NCBI GenBank assembly: GCA_046331095.1
Contig: JAXLRM010000003.1
Location: 1,054,001 to 1,118,000 of the forward strand
Direction: 5' to 3'
DNA: 64,000 bases
DNA from: JAIBAC01 sp046331095
Lineage (GTDB): Bacteria; Actinomycetota; Acidimicrobiia; UBA2766
Position numbers and translations under genes: made by a program. A model generated the notes under the pieces. It saw only the letters and a program-made list of their open reading frames with translations. It did no database searches and had not been told where the DNA came from. Positions within the stretch are counted from its first letter, which is position 1. Each line of letters opens with the position of its first letter. Of the stretch, positions 1-7,923 are shown piece after piece.

Positions 1-21
1 GAACACTTGTTCGAGTATGCT
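1..21 (+). promoter_or_regulatory. LexA (SOS) box with adjacent -10 element
   Basis: GAACACTTGTTC at 1-12 matches the actinobacterial/Gram-positive LexA operator GAAC-N4-GTTC exactly and is itself an inverted repeat (GAACA/TGTTC). A -10-like TATGCT follows at 16-21, so LexA would sit in the promoter spacer. The left flank lies outside the window. The ORF at 51 has a good ribosome site (GAAGGAG, 39-45) and is the only visible target. The operator match is seen directly; LexA control is inferred. Confidence 0.6.
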
Positions 22-50
22 GGGGTCGTGTCCACGACGAAGGAGATCCT

Positions 51-302
51 ATGGCCTGCGTCGCCGTCGAGGGGGTTCCCTCGTGCGCAGGGTGCGGTCG
101 CAACCTGCAGATCCGGGGCAACCGCCCCCACCCGTCCGAACGCCTCTGCGGCTGGTGCGTTCAGCGCTTGCGAACGGGGCCCCCCGCCACGACCACGGGT
201 GCTGATGCCGCCGGTCCGGACGCGGTCACTGACTGTGCACCTTGGCGGCCAGATCGGCAGCCATCTGCGCATCCGGACCCTGGACGAGCACCCATACGTT
301 GA
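51..302 (+). CDS. Small zinc-ribbon-like protein, putative SOS-regulated
   Basis: An 83-residue ORF with two CxxC pairs (CAGC near residue 12 and CGWC near residue 33), as in a zinc ribbon. GAAGGAG lies 5 nt before the ATG and a LexA-type box lies 39 bp further upstream, so damage-inducible expression is plausible. I do not recognise a family. The last 77 bp overlap the 3' end of the opposing lipoprotein gene, and the sequence after about residue 45 is low-complexity Pro/Ala/Arg, so only the N-terminal half looks like a folded domain. The start is well supported by the ribosome site; function is unknown. Confidence 0.5.
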   Translation: MACVAVEGVPSCAGCGRNLQIRGNRPHPSERLCGWCVQRLRTGPPATTTGADAAGPDAVTDCAPWRPDRQPSAHPDPGRAPIR

Positions 303-885
303 GGCACTCCGGCCAGGCGATGATGCTGATGCCGTTGGGTCCCGTTGTCGTGCGGGCCTCGTAGCCGTTGACGAGCGTGTCGACGACATCGGACTTGCCC
401 CCGATAGCTTGAAGAAGGAGGTCGACGGTCGCGGATGCGACAGCACTCAGTGCCCGCTGCTCCTCGAATACCACCGCCGACATGAGACCCTCCTTGCCAT
501 CGCCGTCGCGCCGCACCAGAGCCGCACGCGCGCTCTGCACACGAGCCGCTCCGGGCGGGATCGTGCTCGTGATGTCTCCACTCGCGGCCACGGCGTAACC
601 GGCCAGGTGGTCGGGTAGGAAGCTGTCGGCACGACCGCGGCAGATGTTGGCAGCGTTCGTCGCCGCCTTGGCCTCGGGTTGCGTCGTCGGGGTGAGCGTC
701 GTCGTGTCGCCCACACCGCCGGTGACGCTCCTCGTCCCCGACGCGCCGGGACCGTCGACCGGCTGGGTGCCCTCGTCGCCCACGCGGCCGGCAGGCGGGG
801 TCTGGGTGCACGCGGCGGAGCCGACTGCGAGGCCGAGTGCCGCACAGAGCACCACAACGAGGCGGCAACGACGCCTGTCAGTCAT
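226..885 (-). CDS. Putative secreted lipoprotein
   Basis: A 219-residue protein with a lipoprotein signal: arginine-rich n-region, hydrophobic stretch and lipobox VGSAAC with the lipidated Cys at 26. A Thr/Pro/Gly-rich linker (about 27-75) leads into a roughly 140-residue globular domain with no family I recognise. It is presumably anchored on the outer face of the membrane. Its ATG overlaps the stop of the preceding lipoprotein gene by 8 bp, so it is the last gene of a leftward operon after lipBA, the M24 peptidase and that lipoprotein. Confidence 0.75.
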   Translation of the reverse strand: MTDRRRCRLVVVLCAALGLAVGSAACTQTPPAGRVGDEGTQPVDGPGASGTRSVTGGVGDTTTLTPTTQPEAKAATNAANICRGRADSFLPDHLAGYAVAASGDITSTIPPGAARVQSARAALVRRDGDGKEGLMSAVVFEEQRALSAVASATVDLLLQAIGGKSDVVDTLVNGYEARTTTGPNGISIIAWPECLNVWVLVQGPDAQMAADLAAKVHSQ

Positions 886-1387
886 CGGAGCCCTCCCAGC
901 TGCGGGCCTGCCTGACGACCGCGCCGATCACGGCGTCGGCGTCGTCGGGGGACCGTGTGCCGATCACCACGACCTCGACCGAACCGGCGGGCTGCCAGAG
1001 CCGCACGTGCAGGTCGATGTCCCCTTGTCGTGACGTCGCAGAACGCACCTTGACACCTTCGATATCGCGGTCGACGACCTCGTCTCCGGGGCCCAGAGCG
1101 CGGGAGGCCACGTCTGCACTGTCGACCTCGTCGCCGAGGGCGACGACGGCGACCACCGCCTCCGGCAATCCCGAATCGGGGTCTTCGGGACCTACCTCGT
1201 ACACCAGAGCCGTCGCACCGAACACGGGCTCGTACGCGCTCACGGCGGCGCCGTTGCGGCTCGTGGCCAGACCCCCGACCGCGGGAACGACGTATGCGTC
1301 GGTGTCGGCCGGCAACGACGGCGAGCACGCCCCCAGGCCGAGAAGGCACACGATCGTCGCCGGGATCGACCCCAATCCCGACCTCAC
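878..1387 (-). CDS. Putative secreted lipoprotein
   Basis: A 169-residue protein starting at a GTG that overlaps the stop of the M24 peptidase gene by 4 bases (GTGA). It has a short hydrophobic signal and lipobox GLGAC with Cys21, then a globular domain of about 145 residues. The family is not recognised. A reading frame open for another 250 codons upstream is antisense-type Arg-rich sequence inside the peptidase gene; the GTGA overlap and the signal peptide fix the start. It is co-transcribed with the second lipoprotein that follows. Confidence 0.75.
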   Translation of the reverse strand: MRSGLGSIPATIVCLLGLGACSPSLPADTDAYVVPAVGGLATSRNGAAVSAYEPVFGATALVYEVGPEDPDSGLPEAVVAVVALGDEVDSADVASRALGPGDEVVDRDIEGVKVRSATSRQGDIDLHVRLWQPAGSVEVVVIGTRSPDDADAVIGAVVRQARSWEGSDD

Positions 1388-2523
1388 CCGAGGACGACGA
1401 GATCGTGGCCGGTGCGGTTGAGGACCTCGACGCCGTCGGTGGTCACGACGACGATGTCCTCGAGGCGCAGGCCGAAACGTCCGGCGACGTAGATGCCCGG
1501 TTCGATCGAGAAGCACATCCCAGGGCGCAGCTCCTCTGCGTTGCCCGCGACGATGTAGGGATCCTCGTGCGCGTCGAGGCCGATACCGTGGCCGGTCCGG
1601 TGTATGAACGCCGCACCGTAGCCGTCCGCGTCGAGGCGATCTCGAGCTGCGGCGTCGATCGACTCGGCGGTGACACCGGGCGCCACAGCCTGGGTGGCGG
1701 CCTCTTGAGCCGCCCTGAGCGACTCCCACGCGCGCGAGATCTCGTCCGCAGGTGCGCCGATGCTCACCACGCGGGTGGTGTCGGAGCAGTAGCCCCGCCG
1801 CGTGCCGCCGATGTCGACCAGCACGCAGTCGCCTGCCTCGATGATCGTCTCGCCTGGCTCGTGATGGGGCGACGCGGCGTTCTCGCCCGCAGCGACGATC
1901 ACGAAGTTGACGCGCTCGTGGCCGGACGCGACCACGGCGTCGCCGATCTCTGCGGCTACGTCGGCTTCGGTGCGACCCTGCCACGCCATGGACGCCAGGG
2001 AGTCGACGACACGATCGATCGCAGCACCGGCCTCGCGCAGCAACGTCACCTCGGCCTGCGACTTGACCACCCGCAGGTCGCGCAAGACGTTCGAGGCGGG
2101 TATCCAGCGTGCATGGACCAGGTGTCGCTGCAGACCGAGGAGGTGGCTCGCCCACGCGCGGTCACCGATCGCGAACGTCCCACCGGGATGGCCCACACGA
2201 CGCAGCACGCGTGCGCACACGTCGAGGGCGTCCTCGCCGTCGGCCCAGGTGACGACCTCGAACATCCCGCCGCGGTCGGCGACGCGGGGGGCCTCGAGCT
2301 CGGGGACGACGAGGACCGGCTCACTCCATGTGCCCACGACGAACATCGTGATCCGCTCGAGCGGCATGGCCTCGTACCCGCACAGGTAGGTGAGGTCCGC
2401 CCCTGCGGTGACACCGAGCGCCTCCACCTCGAGTTCGGACAAGCGCGCACGCGCCGCGTCGATACGCGCGGCCCAGTCCATGTCAGCGCTCTCGCGTGTC
2501 TGATCCGGCTCCGGCAAGCTCAT
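1384..2523 (-). CDS. M24 family aminopeptidase (Xaa-Pro aminopeptidase-like)
   Basis: A 379-residue two-domain M24 metallopeptidase, expected to remove N-terminal residues, typically X-Pro, in the cytoplasm. The N-terminal creatinase-like domain covers about 1-145. The pita-bread catalytic domain carries the five metal ligands in order: DIGG and SDTTR (Asp, Asp), the GHGIGLD loop (His), SIEPGIYV (Glu) and RLEDIVV (Glu). The ATG overlaps the lipBA stop by 4 bases (ATGA), which selects this start over the internal MDWAAR 14 codons later. It is the second gene of the lipBA operon. Family assignment is firm, substrate is not. Confidence 0.9.
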   Translation of the reverse strand: MSLPEPDQTRESADMDWAARIDAARARLSELEVEALGVTAGADLTYLCGYEAMPLERITMFVVGTWSEPVLVVPELEAPRVADRGGMFEVVTWADGEDALDVCARVLRRVGHPGGTFAIGDRAWASHLLGLQRHLVHARWIPASNVLRDLRVVKSQAEVTLLREAGAAIDRVVDSLASMAWQGRTEADVAAEIGDAVVASGHERVNFVIVAAGENAASPHHEPGETIIEAGDCVLVDIGGTRRGYCSDTTRVVSIGAPADEISRAWESLRAAQEAATQAVAPGVTAESIDAAARDRLDADGYGAAFIHRTGHGIGLDAHEDPYIVAGNAEELRPGMCFSIEPGIYVAGRFGLRLEDIVVVTTDGVEVLNRTGHDLVVLG

Positions 2524-4253
2524 CCGGGCGCACCCGCGGGAGCCGGTGATGACAGGGAGACCTCTGCTGCTGTGCGGGCGTGGTAGCTGGAGCGAGCGAG
2601 TGGACCCGCTTCGACATGTGCGAAACCCATTGCCCGCCCGGCCGCCGCCAGGCGTGCGAACTCCTCGGGCGCGACCCAGCGCTGCACGGGCAGGTGCCTC
2701 GCACCTGGGCGCAGGTACTGGCCGATCGTGAGGATGTCGCAGCCGACGGCGCGCAGGTCGCCCATGGCCTCGACGAGCTCGGCGTCGGTCTCGCCCATTC
2801 CGCAGATCATCCCGGACTTGGTGACCAACCCCGCTGCCTTGGCCCGTGCCAGGAGCGTGAGGCTGCGCGCGTAGCTCGCCTGGGGGCGGACGAGACGTTG
2901 GAGCCGCGCCACCGACTCGAGGTTGTGGTTGAAGACGTCGGGTGCCGCGTCGAAGACCCGGCCGGCAGCAGCGCCGTCGCCCTTGAAGTCGGGCACGAGC
3001 ACCTCGACCGCGCAACCGGGGCGGCGCTGCCTGATCGCCTCGATGCACGCGGCGAACGCGGAAGCGCCGCCGTCGTCGAGGTCGTCACGTGCGACGCTTG
3101 TCAGCACCGCGTGTTCCAGGGCCATGGCGTCGACAGCGGCGGCGACACGTTCGGGCTCCTCGGGGTCGACCGCCGGCGGCTTGGCGGTGCCGACCTCGCA
3201 GAAGCCGCAAGAGCGCGTGCAGTCCTTGCCGAGGATCATCAACGTGGCCGTGCGCTCGCTCCAGCATTCGAAGATGTTGGGACAGCCTGCCTCCTCGCAC
3301 ACGGTGTGCAGCTCGAGGCCGCGCATCAGGGTCTTGAGCTCCATGAACCCCGGATCCGCGAGGCGCGCACGGCGCTTCAACCAAACCGGCCTCGTGCGCG
3401 CCTGGGCCTTGACGTCGGGGCCTGCTTCGACCGCGGCCGCACGGAGACTGCGCACGCCCTCGACCGGGATCGGGTCACGCCGCCGCCTCCCCGACCGCGC
3501 CCAGTCCTCACCGCAGAACTCGACGCGGCGTCCGAGAGCGGCGGGCACGTGCGTGATCAGTGAACGGGCCGCGTCTTCAAGCTCGACGTGCTCTCCGCGG
3601 ATCTCCGCGATCGAGGTGACGGGGCGGTCCGCGATTCCGCACGGCACGATCTGGGCCCAGTACCGGGGATCGGTCGCGACGTTGAGGGCGAGTCCGTGCA
3701 TCGTCACCCCCCGGGTCACACGGCAGCCGATCTGGCACACCTTGGCGCCGCCGGCCCACACCCCCGCGAAGCCGTCGGCGCGCTCGCCCGCGATCCCGAG
3801 GTCGGCGAGGGTGGCGATCACGAGCTCCTCGAGGGAGCGCACGTGCGCGACGACATCGGGCCGTCCGAGCCGCAGGATCGGGTACACGACGAGCTGGCCC
3901 GGGCCGTGGTAGGTCACGTCGCCGCCGCGGTCGACGTCGACGACGTCGGCACCGAGATCCTTGTACTCGTCGGGGCTTCGCAGGAGGTGTGCGCGGTCGG
4001 TGCGCCGCCCGCACGTGTAGGTGTGGGGGTGCTCGACGAGGAGCAGGTAGTCCTCGCCCTCGCCGCGCACACGTGCGTCGAATAGGGCCCGCTGGAGGTC
4101 CCAGGCCTCGCGGTAGCCGACTCGACCGAGCCAGCGCGCCCGCACCGGCGCCAGGTCGGCCGTCGCGGACAGGTCGGCCGTCGCGGACAGGTCGGCCGTC
4201 GCGGACAGGTCGGCCGTCGCGGGCAGGTCGGGCCGGGCGCCGGCAGCGGTCAT
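2520..4253 (-). CDS. lipB-lipA: LipB-LipA fusion: octanoyltransferase / lipoyl synthase
   Basis: A single 577-codon frame joins two enzymes that act in sequence. Residues about 36-255 are LipB, which moves octanoyl from ACP to a lipoyl-domain lysine: RGGDVTYHGPGQ, catalytic Lys171 in GGAKV and Cys205 in PCGI. Residues about 290-577 are LipA, the radical-SAM enzyme that inserts two sulfurs: auxiliary-cluster cysteines 319, 324 and 330, radical-SAM CxxxCxxC at 345, 349 and 352, and the terminal RSSY at 554-557. The linker (about 255-290) is basic. Near the N-terminus a six-residue unit ADLSAT is repeated. TACGCT lies 8 nt before the ATG. lpd lies upstream in the same direction. The continuous frame is seen; substrate handover between halves is inference. 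Confidence 0.93.
   Translation of the reverse strand: MTAAGARPDLPATADLSATADLSATADLSATADLAPVRARWLGRVGYREAWDLQRALFDARVRGEGEDYLLLVEHPHTYTCGRRTDRAHLLRSPDEYKDLGADVVDVDRGGDVTYHGPGQLVVYPILRLGRPDVVAHVRSLEELVIATLADLGIAGERADGFAGVWAGGAKVCQIGCRVTRGVTMHGLALNVATDPRYWAQIVPCGIADRPVTSIAEIRGEHVELEDAARSLITHVPAALGRRVEFCGEDWARSGRRRRDPIPVEGVRSLRAAAVEAGPDVKAQARTRPVWLKRRARLADPGFMELKTLMRGLELHTVCEEAGCPNIFECWSERTATLMILGKDCTRSCGFCEVGTAKPPAVDPEEPERVAAAVDAMALEHAVLTSVARDDLDDGGASAFAACIEAIRQRRPGCAVEVLVPDFKGDGAAAGRVFDAAPDVFNHNLESVARLQRLVRPQASYARSLTLLARAKAAGLVTKSGMICGMGETDAELVEAMGDLRAVGCDILTIGQYLRPGARHLPVQRWVAPEEFARLAAAGRAMGFAHVEAGPLARSSYHARTAAEVSLSSPAPAGAPG
4153..4224. repeat. Tandem 18-bp repeat inside lipBA 5' coding region
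   Basis: Four consecutive 18-bp units (4153-4170, 4171-4188, 4189-4206, 4207-4224); the first three are identical and the last differs at one base. Being a multiple of three, the array keeps frame and encodes a repeated hexapeptide ahead of the LipB domain. Copy-number change by slippage would alter only a flexible N-terminal tail. Confidence 0.9.
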
Positions 4254-4276
4254 CGCGGATCAGCGTACGCGCCCAC

Positions 4277-4394
4277 CCCCAAACGCGGGCGATCCGTAAC
4301 GCTGGCGCCACAACCTGCCCGCGTTTGCGGGGACCCCCACCCCCAAACGCGGGCGATCCGTAACGCTGGCGCCACAACCTGCCCGCGTTTGGGG
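4277..4394. repeat. Two tandem inverted repeats, AAACGCGGG stem family
   Basis: Copy 1 has 11-bp arms at 4280-4290 and 4317-4327; copy 2 has perfect 14-bp arms at 4341-4354 and 4381-4394. Both have the same 26-nt loop and the period is about 64 bp. The array fills the gap between the lpd stop and the lipBA start. It has no T-tract. The same stem recurs at 36690 and 51711. It may end lpd-strand transcription or be a small intergenic repeat element. Confidence 0.85.
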
Positions 4395-4432
4395 AGGGGG
4401 AGCGGCACGCTCCCGGGGGGTCCTATGGGGAC

Positions 4433-5833
4433 TCAGTGCACGGAACGGCCCGTGAGCCGCTGGGCGGTCTCACCGATCGCCTCGGACAGCGTCGGGTGGG
4501 CGTGCACGAGGTGGCCCAGCTCGGCGGCGGTCGCCTCCCAGTTGACCGACAGGTAGGCCTCGGTGAGCTGTTCGGTCGCCCACGGCCCCACGATGTGCAC
4601 ACCCAACAGGCGCCCGGTGGCGGAGTCGGCGATCATCTTCACGAAGCCCTTGGTCTCGCCGAGGATGAGTGCCCGGCCGATACCCGCGTAGTTGGTCTTG
4701 ACGACGTCGACCTCGTGGCCACGCGCGCGGGCCTCGTCTTCGGTCAGTCCCGTCCAGGCGACCTCGGGATGGGTGTAGACGCACCACGGGACCCCGTCGT
4801 AGTTCACCGGAGCGGGCGCCTCCCCGAGGATGTCACGCACCGCGACCATCGCCTCGGCGTAGGCCACGTGGGCGAGGGCAGGGGTCGCCGTGCAGTCGCC
4901 GACGGCCCAGACCGTGGCGAGGCTCGTCCGCATCGTCTCGCGGTCGACCTCGACGAAGCCACGTGCGTCGAGGTTCACACCGGACTCGGCGAAGCCCATG
5001 CCGCCGGTGTAGGGACGTCGCCCGACGGCGACGAGGACCTTCTCGACGTCGGCCTCGAGATCCTCGCCGCCGTGGCTGAACCCGATCGTCTCCATCCCCG
5101 ACGTCTCCGCGGGGCGGTGGCCCGTGACCGACGCACCGAGGCGCACGTCGACGCTGCGCTTGGCGAGCTCCTTGCGCAGGTGCTCGGAGAGCTCGTCGTC
5201 GCAGGCCCCCAGCATCTTCGGCAGGGCCTCGAGCAGGAGCACCTGCACCCCGACGTCGGTCAACGCGGAGGCGAACTCGGCGCCGATCACGCCGGCACCG
5301 ACGATGGCGACGCTACGTGGCAACGGATCCCAGAACAGCGCCTGGTCGCTCGTGCAGATGCGGTCGCCGTCGATGTCGAACCCGGGGATCGTGGCGGCCG
5401 CCGATCCCGTGGCGATGATCACCGCGTCCGCCTCGAGGCGCTCGGCCGTCCCGTCGGCACCGGCGACGTCGACGGCACCGGCCCCCGCCAGCCGACCGAA
5501 CCCGTTGTATACGGCGACCTCCCGCCGGTCGAGCAGCCCCGACACGCCCTTGACGAGGCGCGAAACGACCTGGCCCTGGCGCTTGACCGCGCGCGCCCAG
5601 TCGAGGGTGGGTGCCGCGACCTCGACGCCGAAGTCGCCCGCACCCGACACCGACCTGAACACCTCGGCGGTCTGCAGTAGCTCCTTGGCTGGGATGCAGC
5701 CACGGTTGAGGCACGTGCCGCCGATGTCGCGAGCCTCCACGAGGGCGACGCTCAGCCCGGCGGACGCCCCGTAGAGCGCGGCGCCGTACCCACCGGGACC
5801 ACCGCCGATGACCACCACGTCGAATCGCGCCAC
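4433..5833 (-). CDS. lpd: Dihydrolipoamide dehydrogenase (E3)
   Basis: A 466-residue class I disulfide oxidoreductase that reoxidises dihydrolipoyl groups of 2-oxoacid dehydrogenase or glycine cleavage complexes with NAD. Visible are the FAD-binding GGGPGG (10-15), the redox-active pair Cys41/Cys46 in CLNRGCIPAK, the NAD-binding GAGVIG motif, a second FAD motif ending VGDCT, and the C-terminal active-site HPTLSE with the His-Glu dyad. The start is GTG with GGAG about 9 nt upstream. It precedes the lipoate-making fusion gene on the same strand, although the repeat array between them argues for separate transcripts. Confidence 0.95.
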   Translation of the reverse strand: MARFDVVVIGGGPGGYGAALYGASAGLSVALVEARDIGGTCLNRGCIPAKELLQTAEVFRSVSGAGDFGVEVAAPTLDWARAVKRQGQVVSRLVKGVSGLLDRREVAVYNGFGRLAGAGAVDVAGADGTAERLEADAVIIATGSAAATIPGFDIDGDRICTSDQALFWDPLPRSVAIVGAGVIGAEFASALTDVGVQVLLLEALPKMLGACDDELSEHLRKELAKRSVDVRLGASVTGHRPAETSGMETIGFSHGGEDLEADVEKVLVAVGRRPYTGGMGFAESGVNLDARGFVEVDRETMRTSLATVWAVGDCTATPALAHVAYAEAMVAVRDILGEAPAPVNYDGVPWCVYTHPEVAWTGLTEDEARARGHEVDVVKTNYAGIGRALILGETKGFVKMIADSATGRLLGVHIVGPWATEQLTEAYLSVNWEATAAELGHLVHAHPTLSEAIGETAQRLTGRSVH

Positions 5834-5917
5834 CTCGGACTCCAGTCGCTCTGCTATCCCCGGGCAACCGCCCCAGAGGCAACCACCCCGGAGGCAGCCG
5901 CCATGTTAGGAGTCGCC

Positions 5918-5947
5918 TTGTCCCCCCAAGGGGCAGGCCCATACAGT
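5918..5947 (+). promoter_or_regulatory. Promoter of leaderless small membrane protein gene
   Basis: TTGTCC (5918-5923) and TACAGT (5942-5947) are separated by 18 bp, a good housekeeping-type promoter. The expected start point, 6-7 nt after the hexamer, coincides with the ATG at 5954, implying a leaderless mRNA. Confidence 0.6.
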
Positions 5948-5953
5948 GACCAC

Positions 5954-6052
5954 ATGCCGACGCGTTGGCTCATCCTCGCCAGTCTGGTCACCGGCCTCGC
6001 CATCCTCGTCGCGGGCGCCGTCTTCTTCACGATGGTCGCGAACGGACACTGA
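5954..6052 (+). CDS. 32-residue single-pass membrane peptide
   Basis: A 32-codon ORF reading MPTRWLILASLVTG and continuing as an almost uninterrupted hydrophobic helix to MVANGH. The N-terminus is positively charged and the tail short and polar, as in a single-pass membrane microprotein. A strong promoter places the predicted transcript start on the ATG. It lies between lpd (divergent) and trpB2 (100 bp downstream, same strand), so it could share the trpB transcript. The family is not recognised. Confidence 0.55.
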   Translation: MPTRWLILASLVTGLAILVAGAVFFTMVANGH

Positions 6053-6150
6053 GCCCGCGCCACGAGGGTGCGGCGCCGAGTCCGTGCTGGGTACCCTGCC
6101 GGTTCCGGATCCGTCAACACAGAGACGAGCTCTGCTCCACAGGGGGACAG

Positions 6151-7455
6151 ATGGCCGAGAACCGCTACAACCTCGACGAGTCGCAGATCCCGACGGCGTG
6201 GTTCAACATCGTCGGGTCGCTGCCACAACCACCGGGGCCACCGTTGCACCCCGGCACCGGCGAGCCGGTCGGCCCCGACGACCTCGCGCCGCTGTTCCCG
6301 ATGGCGCTCATCGGCCAGGAGGTGAGCACCGACGAGTGGGTCGACATCCCCGGCGAGGTCCTCGACGTGCTCCGCCTCTGGAGGCCGACACCGCTGGTGC
6401 GCGCACGGCGTCTCGAGGAGGCCCTCGGCACCCCGGCGCGCATCTACTTCAAGGACGAGTCTGTGTCGCCGGCGGGCTCCCACAAGCCCAACACCGCCAT
6501 CCCGCAGGCGTTCTACAACAAGCAGGAGGGCATCGCCCGCATCTCGACCGAGACCGGCGCCGGCCAGTGGGGCTCGTCGATGGCGCTCGCGTGCGAACTC
6601 TTCGGGCTCGAGTGCCAGGTGTACATGGTCGCGGCGTCGTACCGCCAGAAGCCGTACCGGCGCGTGATGATGGAGACCTGGGGCGGGGCGGTCGTCCCGT
6701 CGCCGTCGGAGCTGACCGAGACGGGCCGCAAGTACCTCGCCGAGGACGCCGACCACCCCGGCTCGCTCGGGCTCGCGATCAGCGAGGCGATCGAGGACGC
6801 CGTCGGGCGCACCGACACCCACTACTGCCTCGGCTCGGTCCTGAACCACGTCCTCTTGCACCAGACGATCATCGGTCTCGAAGCGCGCGAGCAGCTCCGC
6901 GTCGCCGGCGAGGACGGCCCCGACGTCGTGATCGGCTCCTGCGGCGGCGGCTCGAACCTCGCCGGCATCTCCCTGCCGTTCGCGAAGGACAAGATCGACG
7001 GCGCCCCGATCAAACTGCTCGCGGTCGAGCCGACGTCGTGCCCGACCCTGACCGAGGGCGCCTTCGAGTACGACTTCGGCGACGTCGCCGGGATGACGCC
7101 GCGTCTCGAGATGTACACCCTCGGCCACGACTTCGTCCCGCCCGCGATCCACGCCGGCGGGCTGCGCTACCACGGCGACGCCCCGATCGTGTGCTCGCTG
7201 GTGCACTCGGGGTTGATGGACGCGGTCGCCTACCCCCAGGGCAAGGTCTTCGACGCGGCCGTCCAGTTCGCACGCACCCAGGGCACTATCCCCGCCCCAG
7301 AGACGAGCCACGCCGTGCGCGCCGCGATCGACGAGGCGCTCGCTGCGAAGGAGTCGGGCGAGGACAAGGTGATCCTGTTCAACTACTCCGGCCACGGACT
7401 CTTGGACCTCGCGGCCTACGACGACTACCTACACGGCCGCCTCGTGGACGCCTGA
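6151..7455 (+). CDS. trpB: Tryptophan synthase beta chain, TrpB2 type
   Basis: A 434-residue PLP enzyme condensing indole with serine. The length, the N-terminal extension and the insertions fit the TrpB2 group rather than the shorter TrpB1 partner of TrpA. Visible are the PLP lysine in SHKPNTA, the substrate loop ETGAGQWGSS, the phosphate-binding CGGGSN and the C-terminal NYSGHG. The ATG at 6151 follows AGGGGGA with short spacing. No trpA or other trp gene is in the window, so it probably acts alone or salvages indole. It converges on the SRPBCC gene with 9 bp between stops. Confidence 0.92.
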   Translation: MAENRYNLDESQIPTAWFNIVGSLPQPPGPPLHPGTGEPVGPDDLAPLFPMALIGQEVSTDEWVDIPGEVLDVLRLWRPTPLVRARRLEEALGTPARIYFKDESVSPAGSHKPNTAIPQAFYNKQEGIARISTETGAGQWGSSMALACELFGLECQVYMVAASYRQKPYRRVMMETWGGAVVPSPSELTETGRKYLAEDADHPGSLGLAISEAIEDAVGRTDTHYCLGSVLNHVLLHQTIIGLEAREQLRVAGEDGPDVVIGSCGGGSNLAGISLPFAKDKIDGAPIKLLAVEPTSCPTLTEGAFEYDFGDVAGMTPRLEMYTLGHDFVPPAIHAGGLRYHGDAPIVCSLVHSGLMDAVAYPQGKVFDAAVQFARTQGTIPAPETSHAVRAAIDEALAAKESGEDKVILFNYSGHGLLDLAAYDDYLHGRLVDA

Positions 7456-7464
7456 GGGGGCGGA

Positions 7465-7923
7465 TCAGGCCGTCTCGCAGTGAGTCTTCAGGCGGCCCAT
7501 GGCGGCCTCGACCGAGGCTCGCACGACGCGGGCCGACGTCCGTTGCAGGATCCCCAGGGGCAGGCGCGCGCGCACCAAGTTACGGCTCGCGAGGTGGGTG
7601 CCGTCGCCACCGGGGCCGGGCGCCAGCGTGTACTCCTCGTCGATCAGCACCCAGAGCCACGACAGGTGCGACGCGAGGCGTTCGTGCGGTTCCACCGCGT
7701 GGGGACGGTCGTGTAGCATCACCCACCACGACCCCACCGGGATGCGCCAGCGCGCGTGTTCACCGACTCGGGGGTAGTCGTCGGAGACGGTCACGATGCG
7801 GGCGCCGTCCCACTGGCACACCTGCGCTGGCTCGGACAACGCACGCCACACACGTCCCACCGGGGCGTCGATGTCGACCTCGACCTCGACCACGACTCCG
7901 GCGCCACGGGATCGGGCGCTCAC
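7465..7923 (-). CDS. SRPBCC (START-like) ligand-binding protein
   Basis: A 152-residue protein with the opening typical of polyketide-cyclase/START-like folds (VEVEVDIDAPVGRVWRALSE), followed by alternating strand segments and a long C-terminal helix that would close a hydrophobic cavity. The GTG start overlaps the fabI stop by 4 bases (GTGA), so it is the second gene of a fabI transcript and may bind a lipid or acyl compound. The ligand is unknown. Confidence 0.78.
   Translation of the reverse strand: MSARSRGAGVVVEVEVDIDAPVGRVWRALSEPAQVCQWDGARIVTVSDDYPRVGEHARWRIPVGSWWVMLHDRPHAVEPHERLASHLSWLWVLIDEEYTLAPGPGGDGTHLASRNLVRARLPLGILQRTSARVVRASVEAAMGRLKTHCETA

Noticed and set aside
4277..4394. Insertion-sequence ends
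   Set aside because: No transposase frame, no target duplication visible, and the arms are only 11-14 bp with a 26-nt interior.
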